A DNA stretch of 9,970 bases from Nitrospirae bacterium RBG_13_39_12 (GTDB lineage: Bacteria > Nitrospirota > Thermodesulfovibrionia > Thermodesulfovibrionales > SM23-35). Positions 1 to 6,360 of the stretch are shown piece by piece (within the stretch, counting starts at the first letter, position 1; every line of letters begins with the position of its first letter). The notes beneath the pieces were generated by a model. It did no database searches, had not been told where the DNA came from, and worked only from the letters and a program-made list of their open reading frames with translations. The stretch lies in assembly GCA_001805125.1 (NCBI GenBank), contig MHEF01000114.1:1-9970 (forward strand), written 5' to 3'. The position numbers were made by a program, and so were the translations under genes.

Positions 1-314
1 CTCTGGTAATGTGGGTTATGACAATCACGGCATTGTCTGTCAGCATGTGGCGGTACCAGAGGCAACCATGCCATAGGTGCATTTGTTGGTGAATAAGGAC
101 CGGATTCTGCTTTGTGACAGCTGGTACAGATTACGTCGAAGTCCCCGCTGTTATTCCAGAAGGGTGAGTTAAGGAGTGTCTGACCGTGGCAGTTTCCACA
201 GTTCATTGTGTTGCTTTCATTATGCGGGGCATCAATCGCAGAAATGAACTGGAAGGATAGAGCGATTAAGATTCCTATCAGGATGATAATTAAGGTTGAA
301 GTCTTTATTCTCAT
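1..314 (-). CDS. Second multiheme c-type cytochrome, N-terminal part (runs off window)
   Basis: An open frame from ATG at 314 to the left edge gives 104 codons. It starts MRIKTSTLIIILIGILIALS, a signal or anchor like that of the 1422-aa cytochrome. Three heme motifs follow, CGNCH, CTSCH and CRDCH, the last continuing as NPHYQR just as in the paralogue. Identity is high around the hemes and in GQTLLNSPFW but low in the loop between hemes 2 and 3, where this copy is six residues shorter. It is a true second gene and not an assembly copy, because substitutions are spread through it. Its total length, and whether it has the Gly-rich and Fn3 parts, cannot be seen here. Confidence 0.88.
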   Translation of the reverse strand, partial: MRIKTSTLIIILIGILIALSFQFISAIDAPHNESNTMNCGNCHGQTLLNSPFWNNSGDFDVICTSCHKAESGPYSPTNAPMAWLPLVPPHADRQCRDCHNPHYQ

Positions 315-529
315 AATGAAATATCCCTGAAAATAATTTCCTGATTAGCGTCATAGTAATTAAATGGTCTCTGATTAAAACTATCAGTCAAAAGCTTAGA
401 TGAGATAAAACCTGGAGGGATGTTCAACAGGGTATTTTCTGGAATGATTATAGTGTACCGTACCTTAGCACAAGCAAAACCGGCTAATGCCAGAATCTTT
501 GGTACTTCCATTAATCTTACCCCCGCCAT
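311..529 (-). CDS. 72-aa conserved protein, translationally coupled to the multiheme cytochrome (copy 2)
   Basis: Paralogue of the gene at 6078-6296 and likewise of unknown family. The first 43 codons are identical to the other copy down to the last base. The remaining codons show five amino-acid changes (S44Y, D49E, Q63H, I65V and S71A relative to copy 1) and three silent ones, with no insertions or deletions. The ATG at 529 follows AAAGGAG by 4 nt; a GTG at 550 is in frame but lies upstream of that site and is rejected. The stop overlaps the next cytochrome start as ATGA. Keeping frame, ribosome binding site and overlap in both cassettes supports a true protein whose synthesis is tied to that of the cytochrome. 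Confidence 0.7.
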   Translation of the reverse strand: MAGVRLMEVPKILALAGFACAKVRYTIIIPENTLLNIPPGFISSKLLTDSFNQRPFNYYDANQEIIFRDISL

Positions 530-538
530 TGTGCTCCT
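400..538. repeat. 139-bp perfectly identical block, left copy (same as 6167-6305)
   Basis: Every base of 400-538 equals 6167-6305. It covers the ribosome binding site and first 43 codons of the 72-aa gene. The first mismatches are at 399 (G against T) and 539 (T against C). Confidence 0.9.
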
Positions 539-595
539 TTCTTTAAGCACTTTGGGTTATATATTGTAATTATATCTTATATTTCAATAAATTTT

Positions 596-613
596 AAGCA
601 ATTACTCTGCCAG
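596..613 (-). promoter_or_regulatory. Sigma-54 (-24/-12) promoter motif, cassette 2
   Basis: The minus strand reads CTGGCAGAGTAATTGCTT, with GG and GC 10 nt apart and TGGCA plus TTGCT matching the consensus; the only core change is G for C after TGGCA. The predicted start of transcription is near 587, some 57 nt before the 72-aa gene. Its mismatch differs from that of the cassette 1 copy while the GG, GC and spacing are kept, which argues for selection on the promoter. Confidence 0.65.
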
Positions 614-785
614 AAGGCTGAAATTATACTGATTATGAAAATGCTGGGTTAGAAATGCGGGTATATCTAACAAAATAACAATATATCAAATAGTTATGTT
701 TTAAGTAGATTGTTTGTTTTAGATTGTTCAAATAGAGAGTTTAATCTTAATATATATAAGAGAATGGAACAATTTTACATAAATT

Positions 786-809
786 GTCACTTTTTTTAGA
801 AAAAGTGAC
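786..809. promoter_or_regulatory. Perfect 24-nt dyad upstream of cassette 2 (activator site or terminator stem)
   Basis: Arms GTCACTTTTT and AAAAAGTGAC pair perfectly over 10 bp around a TTAG loop. The site lies 60 nt after the second micropeptide and 173 nt upstream of the sigma-54 motif, the same offset as the imperfect site at 6550-6573. That distance suits an enhancer-binding activator. It could also form a weak AT-rich hairpin that ends the cassette 1 transcript, although no clean T-run follows on the minus strand. Confidence 0.45.
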
Positions 810-868
810 TAAAGACATTTGTTTTTTATCTACTCTATAATACATCTTTTGAAAATTAGTAGGTTCCT

Positions 869-931
869 TTAGCAGGGATGAATAACAGCACTCCCAACAA
901 TCTTCGGGGCTACATATTTTGTCTTTTTCAT
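869..931 (-). CDS. 20-aa Cys-terminal micropeptide (copy 2)
   Basis: Encodes MKKTKYVAPKIVGSAVIHPC and ends in TAA. An AAGGAGGT Shine-Dalgarno lies 5 nt before the ATG at 931; another ATG directly before it (934) would add one Met, but the spacing of the paralogue supports 931. It differs from the copy at 1723-1785 at three residues (4, 7 and 16), whereas seven of the 17 identical residues use different synonymous codons. That is the pattern of selection on the peptide itself. It starts 57 nt after the Fn3 gene stop and is the last gene before the next cassette, so it has no closely following gene to regulate. A 63-codon overlapping frame here begins at a GTG inside the ribosome binding site and is not a real gene. 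Function is unknown. Confidence 0.78.
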   Translation of the reverse strand: MKKTKYVAPKIVGSAVIHPC

Positions 932-988
932 CATGCACCTCCTTAAATAAGAATAAACACTGAACCTATCAGCATTATAATTGCCTGA

Positions 989-1708
989 CTAATGGCCGTG
1001 CTGAAAATTGAAACAATCACCGGCAGACCATGGTGATACTAAGACTGTATGTGCATTATCCCTTGCCCGAACCCTCCAGCACCAATAACCCGCTGGAACA
1101 TCGTGGTAGGTGATTTGCTTATATGTATCCGCAATCCATGCTGATGTTAAGTCAGGGCTGCCGAAGTTGGGGTCATCATCCATCTGAATAGAATACCGAA
1201 CGGGATCCCCATCAGGACATGTAACAGCATTCCACCAAAGATTTATAGACTCCCCAGTAGTGTCCGGTGAAGGAATTAATGTTGGAGTAGGCGGTCGTTG
1301 ATAAATGGCAAAGTCATCAAAAGACCATGGTGATACTATATCTGTATGGTTGGCATCCCTTGCCATAACACGCCAGTACCATGCGTTATTAGTGGCAAGC
1401 GAAAGTGCCCAGCTACATGTGTTTCCATTACAGCTTGCCGCCCCTTCTGTGAGCCATCCTGTTTCATAAGGGCTGCTGAAATCTGATACGTCATCCACTT
1501 GCATGTAATATTCCACAGGGTCGCCTTCAGGGTCTGTAACTTGATTCCATTCGAGTGTAACAGAAATCGGCGCTGTAGCACTGATATTCGGCTCATCAAT
1601 TAATAACGGAGGCGGAATGAAAGAACAATCATCGGCAAGAGCAGATCGTGAAGCAATATTTAATATTGCAAATACTGTTAAAACAATTATTATTGTCTTT
1701 TTTCCCAT
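989..1708 (-). CDS. Exported protein with two fibronectin type III-like domains
   Basis: A 239-aa protein with a clear signal peptide (MGKK, hydrophobic core, cleavage after ALA at residue 25). Two tandem Fn3-like repeats follow, at about 35-136 and 138-235. Each has the pattern LEWN or LWWN-x-V-[TC], then GDPV-x-Y, DD-x-x-F-x-SP, W-x-WRV-x-ARD and VSPWS. The first repeat has a close Cys pair (93 and 98) and the second has Cys 164, 210 and 232, so disulfides are possible. The same domain type forms the C-terminus of the large cytochrome, with stretches of matching DNA, so the gene probably arose by domain duplication. There are no heme motifs. It likely acts outside the cytoplasm, perhaps binding the cytochrome or other surface parts. 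It starts 14 nt after the micropeptide stop, with only a weak ribosome binding site, which suggests coupling to that peptide. Confidence 0.82.
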   Translation of the reverse strand: MGKKTIIIVLTVFAILNIASRSALADDCSFIPPPLLIDEPNISATAPISVTLEWNQVTDPEGDPVEYYMQVDDVSDFSSPYETGWLTEGAASCNGNTCSWALSLATNNAWYWRVMARDANHTDIVSPWSFDDFAIYQRPPTPTLIPSPDTTGESINLWWNAVTCPDGDPVRYSIQMDDDPNFGSPDLTSAWIADTYKQITYHDVPAGYWCWRVRARDNAHTVLVSPWSAGDCFNFQHGH

Positions 1709-1722
1709 AAGCTAATCTCTAT

Positions 1723-1785
1723 TCAGCAAGGATGGATTGTTGCACTCCCTACAATCTTTGGTGCTGCATATTTTATTTTTTTCAT
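1723..1785 (-). CDS. 20-aa Cys-terminal micropeptide (copy 1)
   Basis: A very short gene encoding MKKIKYAAPKIVGSATIHPC, ending in TGA. A near-perfect Shine-Dalgarno, AAAAGGAGGT, lies 5 nt before the ATG. It begins 27 nt after the cytochrome stop and ends 14 nt before the Fn3-protein start, so it is part of the same transcript. A paralogue at 869-931 has the same length, the same ribosome binding site at the same spacing and 17 of 20 identical residues. The N-terminus is basic, the middle is APKIVGSA and the end is IHPC with a terminal Cys. There is no signal peptide or membrane segment. It might be a precursor of a modified peptide, a signal or a small partner of the cytochrome or Fn3 protein; no modifying enzyme is in the window. 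A leader-peptide role for the next gene is possible here, but would not explain the second copy. Confidence 0.78.
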   Translation of the reverse strand: MKKIKYAAPKIVGSATIHPC

Positions 1786-1812
1786 TATACACCTCCTTTT
1801 ATCATTCATAAC

Positions 1813-4800
1813 CTATATTTGATTGGCAATGAACGAATCCGAAAAAGACCACTCCGATACGAGATCCGTATCATCAGCGTCCCGTGCCTGGACCCTCCAG
1901 TACCATGTGCCTTCAGTTGGAATCGGAACTGTCCAGCTGTTGCCCGATAGCCAGCTTGAAGTAACAGGGCTGCCAAAGTTGACATCATCATCCACCTGGA
2001 CACTATACTCAACAGGGCCATAACAAGGAGACGTAACAGAATTCCATTCGAGTGTAACAGACAATGGCACGGCACCGACAATATCGAGCTCATCAATCAA
2101 TGACGGGGTGAAAGGATTAGTACTTGCCCACGGCGTCTTTACATTCCAGTGTTGATTGACATCATAATTTTCATGACATGTTACAGCATGGTCGAAGTAT
2201 ACGGGGTTGTCGTGCCCAGGATCGCATCCGCCGAACCAATATCCAGGTAACCTCCCACTACCGCCTCCCTTATACCCGCCTCCGTTACCGCAGCCATACG
2301 TATAGTATTTTGGTGGGCAGTAGCCAAGTCTGACACTGCAATTAATATTGCTGTACCCGGGCAAATCAGCGCATGTCTGCAAACCACATTCTATATCATT
2401 AGTACTCGTAGCCCCTATACGTATACCACTCCCTTCTCCGGCAATAAGGGGAGCAGTATTGTTGGCCTTGAAACCTTTATGCCTTGACTCAAGGCAATTT
2501 GTAATCATCAGTCGGGGTAGACCGGCGTTATGAGGAATATGGCACTTTGAGCACGGGTAATTATGTTGTATAGTTGTATTTGCAGTCTTCCAGCCTTTTA
2601 CCGACTCATGTATCCTGTCTTTGCTTTTCCATGTGTGAGTTGTGCCGTTTGTCAGACTATTCTTCGGATGACAGTTAAGGCATAATCCTGCAAACTGAGT
2701 GTCTGTCTGTGTAATGCCTGTCACAGAAGAATTAATATCCGAACCAAAGGTATTTTGGTCTATATAATAGTGGATACCCTCTCTGCCTCTGTCATTGCGA
2801 ATAGTGCCGACCACATCTTCTGCAGGTGCTCTGTCTTCCTTATATAAAGATGTAAGCCAAGTGCCTTTAAGAAGCGGCACACTATACTGCATGTTAGTGC
2901 CGAGAATCGGGCTTACTCCATGCGGGTCATGGCATGGTGTGCAGAGACCATTTATAGTATGAACAGGAATACTTGATAATGCAGACGATGCACCCAAGTG
3001 CCCTCCCTTAATAGCATTAGATAATTTATAGGAAAATCTCTGCTGTGGGTTAGCAGTAGCAGGACCGAAATATGGCGTATCACGATATCCCGTAATCGCC
3101 TGTGTAGCTCCAAAGGTACTCTGATAACCCCATAGGGTTGTGCCTGAAGTTGCAGTCAAATGACAGTCAAAACATAAACCTGCCGATGCCTTGTAAGCAT
3201 TGTGATTTGCGGTTGAGCCACCTGCCTGGGGCTTGTATGTAATTGAGTAGCCACCCTTGCCTGCTACTGTATCCTTCAGTATCCCGCCGTTTGTTGTTGC
3301 GCTTGTATAACTTGTCGTTGTCCCGCTGACGCTTGAACCATGGGAGTTATGACAGTCAAAACATGCCACATTCTCTGAACCAGACCTCGTGTTAGGCCAT
3401 GTCTCGTTTAAATTCCATCCGCCCTGATTATTGACAGCATTTCCATGGGAAGAGTATGCCTTTGTCCGGGTATTCTTGGGTGTAAAATTCCCTCCGCTGT
3501 ATTTACCCCATGGAGTAGTTCCTGTCTGGGAATATCTTTCACCAATACTCCTGCTATCCCATGCATACTCTGTAGTAAGTTTTCCATCTCCAAAAGGTGT
3601 AGCTCCACTATTTCCTTCGCTGTGGCAGCCAAGACAATGAGTATTTATTTTTTTTATCTCCGACCTCGTTCCGTTAGCCGTGTATTGAACGGCTGTTGAA
3701 CCTGCTGTGTATGCTGTAGGTCTTGTCCCTATTTGATAAGCACCTCCTGAGGTATAAATAACAAGGTCAACCTTTGCCCCTGATACAGGGTTCCCTGTAA
3801 CTGGGTCGATGCCTTCATGATACGTTTCATTAATGCTGCCGTTAACATTTGCCTCCCAGTGGCACTGATAACAATGAGAATCCGTCAGCGTTACCCCCTG
3901 TATATGATGTGAGTTCCCGCTGAATTGAGACGTTATAGCTGCCCTTCCGCCCTGTGATGCTGCGTGACAGACAAGACATCCTGAGACTACGGAAAACCCG
4001 TCTGCATGAGTATGACAGGCAGTACAGTTCGTTCCTGGAATACCGCTGCCTACGTTTGTATGGTTCTGGTCAGGTGCGTCGCCATCATTCCTGGAATGGT
4101 TTGTCAACGTGTGGCATACCAAACATATGTCGTTATATATACTATTCCCATCCTCAAATGAGTTTATACCCGTATTATCAAAAAACTTTACCTGAGCTGT
4201 GGATGCAACATAATCGCTCGGCACCACTATTTCATATGAATAGTTCGGGGTTGGATCGTTGCCATTGAAAGAATTATTCGCGGGATTATAATAATATTCG
4301 GCATAGGTGCGGCCTCCGCCTGCTCCACTGCCACCGTTTGCAGAGATACTACCAGAATTATTAATTTGACCCGCTAAAACAGCAATAGAACCGCCTGATC
4401 CGCTACCTCCTCCCCCTCCATAAGCTCGAGCATGGGTCCCAATATTAGTTGCGCCACTTGTCCCATTACTTCCGTCAGACCAAATAGCACTTCCACTATT
4501 TATGGTAACGGTATTTGTGCTGATATAAATAATTCCTCCTCCGTTTCCTCCGTTTCCTCCTGAGGCAAAAGCACTACCATCGTCAAAACAGCTGATGGAT
4601 GCATTTCCTCCCCCTCCACCACCGCTACCTAAAAATAAATTTATAGTGAGGTCAGTAACACCATAACTACTGCCATGGCTGCTACCAGATCCTGCACTCC
4701 CATAACCTCCGTTACCTCCCTCACCACCAACTGCAATAGCATAACCATAGCAGTAAACGTACAGAGAGGTATTACTACCGCCGCCGCCACCGCCACCAAT

Positions 4801-6081
4801 GATGCCCACACCATTATATGTTTCCCCTCCATTACCGCCGCCGATACCACCCCTGAAGCCTTTGTTGCTAACAGTAATACTGTCAGTAGCACTAACGGTA
4901 ACAGTCCCATTAGCTCTGAATATAATAACTCCGCCTTTGTTTCCGTCAAAGGCATTACAGGTAAGAGAGCCACCAGTTTCAATAGTTACATTGGTATAAT
5001 GAGGAACGCGCTGCACCATGATCTTTTGTGTCGAGCCGTCATATGAATTCGTTAGATTGGAATCTACTGTTATGGATGTTGAATTTGGTATTGCTGTTAT
5101 TGTTTTGAATTCGAATAATCCAACATCTGAATAATTTGTTGCGGTTCCTTTTAAATTGATAATAATAATTTCGTCACCAACAGCAAAACCATCCGGTCTT
5201 GCTATCCCTGATGAAATAGTTTTCTGACCAAAAGATACATTATTGGTAATCTGCCAGTTGACACCATCTGCAGAAGATCTTCCGCCGGCAATAACATCTG
5301 TGTTAATATTCTTCACAGAGTTAATCGTTATCGAACCATCTGCCCCGTCGCCTGTATTTATGTCCATTATAGAAACATTACCCGGGACACCTATGCTTAG
5401 CGAATCTTTGACGAACTGACCGTATATAGTTGCAAAAGTAGTTGGTGGAGGAGCAAGAGTTGCACATGCATTTCCTTTCACTGTTAATGTATTTAAAGTT
5501 GGTATATCAACTGCTATTATCGGATAGTTATACCCCAGCTTTCCTGTATTAGGAAACAATATAGCAGAGCGTTTATCAAAACCTCCCTTTCCTGTCTTAT
5601 CCGTTAGTCTCTCTGCATCCCACCCGTATTTATATGTTATTGAATCATACGTTAATGTGCTTGTGTTGTCACCGTTGTCAGAACATGATATGATTTTCCC
5701 TGTTGCAAGATATAGATTGCCTGCATCGGTATTCTTGTACATCTTCTGCCTCTGGTAATGGGGATTATGACAGTCACGGCATTGTCTCGACCAAATACTA
5801 TATTGCTCGCTAGTATTGTCACTTGAATGTGTTGCTTCAAAAGGTGCTATTAACTGTGAATATGGTCCAAATGGTGTTGTATGACATATTTGACAGATTA
5901 TGTCATAATCCTCACTGTCATACCAGAACGGTGAGTTAAGTAGTGTCTGACCGTGGCAGTCTCCGCAGTTTATGTCGTTGCTTGAGTTGTGCGGGGCATC
6001 AAGCGCAGAAATAAACTGGTAGGTGACAGCAATTATGACTCCTATCAGGATGATAATTAGGGTTGATGCCTTTACCTTCAT
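1813..6081 (-). CDS. Giant exported multiheme c-type cytochrome (13 CxxCH) with Gly-rich insert and Fn3-like tail
   Basis: A 1422-aa protein with an N-terminal signal or anchor (hydrophobic 7-23, possible cleavage after FISA at 26). Three CxxCH heme motifs follow at 39, 63 and 101. Residues 106-652 are heme-free: a beta-rich part (about 200-405) and then a very Gly-rich part (about 406-592). Ten more CxxCH motifs lie at 653, 686, 702, 737, 816, 907, 970, 1047, 1134 and 1177; several continue as CHNPH, CHDPHG or CHNSHG, as in Geobacter-type multiheme cytochromes. A Cys-rich segment without CxxCH (1196-1302) and an Fn3-like domain (1327-1422, with WYWRVQARD) end the protein. By family, it should carry covalent hemes and conduct electrons in the periplasm or at the cell surface; the surface-type domains favour the outside. 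The electron partner is unknown. The start overlaps the 72-aa gene by ATGA. A paralogue begins at 314. Confidence 0.92.
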   Translation of the reverse strand: MKVKASTLIIILIGVIIAVTYQFISALDAPHNSSNDINCGDCHGQTLLNSPFWYDSEDYDIICQICHTTPFGPYSQLIAPFEATHSSDNTSEQYSIWSRQCRDCHNPHYQRQKMYKNTDAGNLYLATGKIISCSDNGDNTSTLTYDSITYKYGWDAERLTDKTGKGGFDKRSAILFPNTGKLGYNYPIIAVDIPTLNTLTVKGNACATLAPPPTTFATIYGQFVKDSLSIGVPGNVSIMDINTGDGADGSITINSVKNINTDVIAGGRSSADGVNWQITNNVSFGQKTISSGIARPDGFAVGDEIIIINLKGTATNYSDVGLFEFKTITAIPNSTSITVDSNLTNSYDGSTQKIMVQRVPHYTNVTIETGGSLTCNAFDGNKGGVIIFRANGTVTVSATDSITVSNKGFRGGIGGGNGGETYNGVGIIGGGGGGGSNTSLYVYCYGYAIAVGGEGGNGGYGSAGSGSSHGSSYGVTDLTINLFLGSGGGGGGNASISCFDDGSAFASGGNGGNGGGIIYISTNTVTINSGSAIWSDGSNGTSGATNIGTHARAYGGGGGSGSGGSIAVLAGQINNSGSISANGGSGAGGGRTYAEYYYNPANNSFNGNDPTPNYSYEIVVPSDYVASTAQVKFFDNTGINSFEDGNSIYNDICLVCHTLTNHSRNDGDAPDQNHTNVGSGIPGTNCTACHTHADGFSVVSGCLVCHAASQGGRAAITSQFSGNSHHIQGVTLTDSHCYQCHWEANVNGSINETYHEGIDPVTGNPVSGAKVDLVIYTSGGAYQIGTRPTAYTAGSTAVQYTANGTRSEIKKINTHCLGCHSEGNSGATPFGDGKLTTEYAWDSRSIGERYSQTGTTPWGKYSGGNFTPKNTRTKAYSSHGNAVNNQGGWNLNETWPNTRSGSENVACFDCHNSHGSSVSGTTTSYTSATTNGGILKDTVAGKGGYSITYKPQAGGSTANHNAYKASAGLCFDCHLTATSGTTLWGYQSTFGATQAITGYRDTPYFGPATANPQQRFSYKLSNAIKGGHLGASSALSSIPVHTINGLCTPCHDPHGVSPILGTNMQYSVPLLKGTWLTSLYKEDRAPAEDVVGTIRNDRGREGIHYYIDQNTFGSDINSSVTGITQTDTQFAGLCLNCHPKNSLTNGTTHTWKSKDRIHESVKGWKTANTTIQHNYPCSKCHIPHNAGLPRLMITNCLESRHKGFKANNTAPLIAGEGSGIRIGATSTNDIECGLQTCADLPGYSNINCSVRLGYCPPKYYTYGCGNGGGYKGGGSGRLPGYWFGGCDPGHDNPVYFDHAVTCHENYDVNQHWNVKTPWASTNPFTPSLIDELDIVGAVPLSVTLEWNSVTSPCYGPVEYSVQVDDDVNFGSPVTSSWLSGNSWTVPIPTEGTWYWRVQARDADDTDLVSEWSFSDSFIANQI

Positions 6082-6296
6082 AATGCAATATCCCTGAAAA
6101 TAACCTCGTGATTAGCATCATAGTAATTAAATGGTCTCTGATTAAAACTCTCAGTTAAAAGCTTATATGAGATAAAACCTGGAGGGATGTTCAACAGGGT
6201 ATTTTCTGGAATGATTATAGTGTACCGTACCTTAGCACAAGCAAAACCGGCTAATGCCAGAATCTTTGGTACTTCCATTAATCTTACCCCCGCCAT
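6078..6296 (-). CDS. 72-aa conserved protein, translationally coupled to the multiheme cytochrome (copy 1)
   Basis: I do not recognise this family. The 72-aa protein begins MAGVRLMEVPKILALAGFAC, has a moderately hydrophobic N-terminal third with one Cys (C20), a central KVRYTIIIPENTLLNIPPGF stretch and a polar tail rich in N, F, Y and D. There is no signal peptide or clear membrane helix. A GTG at 6317 could open the frame seven codons earlier, but AGAGGAG lies just before the ATG at 6296, so I take the ATG. The stop overlaps the cytochrome start by ATGA. A near-identical gene precedes the second cytochrome (311-529), differing by five residues, all in the last 30. Candidate roles are a cytochrome-specific maturation or regulatory factor, or a modified peptide precursor; these are guesses from context only. 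Confidence 0.7.
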   Translation of the reverse strand: MAGVRLMEVPKILALAGFACAKVRYTIIIPENTLLNIPPGFISYKLLTESFNQRPFNYYDANHEVIFRDIAL

Positions 6297-6305
6297 TGTG
6301 CTCCT
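6167..6305. repeat. 139-bp perfectly identical block, right copy (same as 400-538)
   Basis: Partner of the block at 400-538. The flanking promoter region and cytochrome start have diverged substantially, so the identity stops sharply at both ends. Confidence 0.9.
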
Positions 6306-6360
6306 CTCTTTAAGCACTTTTGGTTATATATATTAATTACATCTTATATCTTATTAATTT

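Larger units (their letters stand above)
1..810. repeat. Direct duplication, left copy (pairs with 5750-6575)
   Basis: This stretch aligns with 5750-6575: cytochrome start, 72-aa gene, leader, sigma-54 motif and dyad occur in the same order and orientation. The offset is 5767 nt at the 72-aa gene and 5749 nt at the window edge, the difference being the 18-nt loop deletion in the cytochrome. Similarity is uneven: perfect at 400-538 and clearly lower on both sides. Confidence 0.88.
530..868 (-). other. Intergenic region between cassette 1 and cassette 2
   Basis: About 340 nt of very AT-rich DNA. In minus-strand order it contains a perfect 24-nt dyad (809-786), a second small inverted repeat (787-769, ACAATTT and AAATTGT arms around 5 nt), a sigma-54-type motif (613-596) and the 72-aa gene's ribosome binding site (AAAGGAG). 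Apart from these I see no gene or RNA. It is the diverged counterpart of 6297-6618. Confidence 0.7.

Noticed and set aside
530..868. A GEMM-type (cyclic dinucleotide) riboswitch, known upstream of some Geobacter cytochromes
   Set aside because: I could not find the conserved core segments such as GCAAACC and GCAAAGCC on the minus strand in either leader.
747..938. 63-aa frame starting at a GTG and rich in Cys at its N-terminus
   Set aside because: Its GTG lies inside the Shine-Dalgarno of the 20-aa peptide gene, and its sequence is the +1 reading of that gene followed by AT-rich non-coding DNA. The peptide frame, not this one, is conserved in the paralogue.
1191..1201. NCLESRH as a damaged heme-binding motif
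   Set aside because: It lacks the second Cys of CxxCH, and the LPRLMITNCL context looks like a conserved non-heme tail, so I did not count it as a heme site (position given in residues of the 1422-aa protein).
1723..1725. TGA after the terminal Cys codon as a possible selenocysteine or readthrough site
   Set aside because: The paralogue uses TAA at the same place, and readthrough would give no conserved extension.
4290..4870. Short GGX-like repeats that resemble a repeat array or CRISPR
   Set aside because: They are codons for the Gly-rich part of the cytochrome. Unit length varies and there are no regular spacers.
4675..5046. Plus-strand open frames of up to 123 codons opposite the cytochrome
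   Set aside because: They mirror the Gly-rich coding region, have no ribosome binding sites or domains and run against the heme-bearing frame.
6317..6317. GTG start giving a 79-aa version of the small protein
   Set aside because: The GTG lies upstream of the AGAGGAG site that serves the ATG at 6296; the same holds for the copy at 550.
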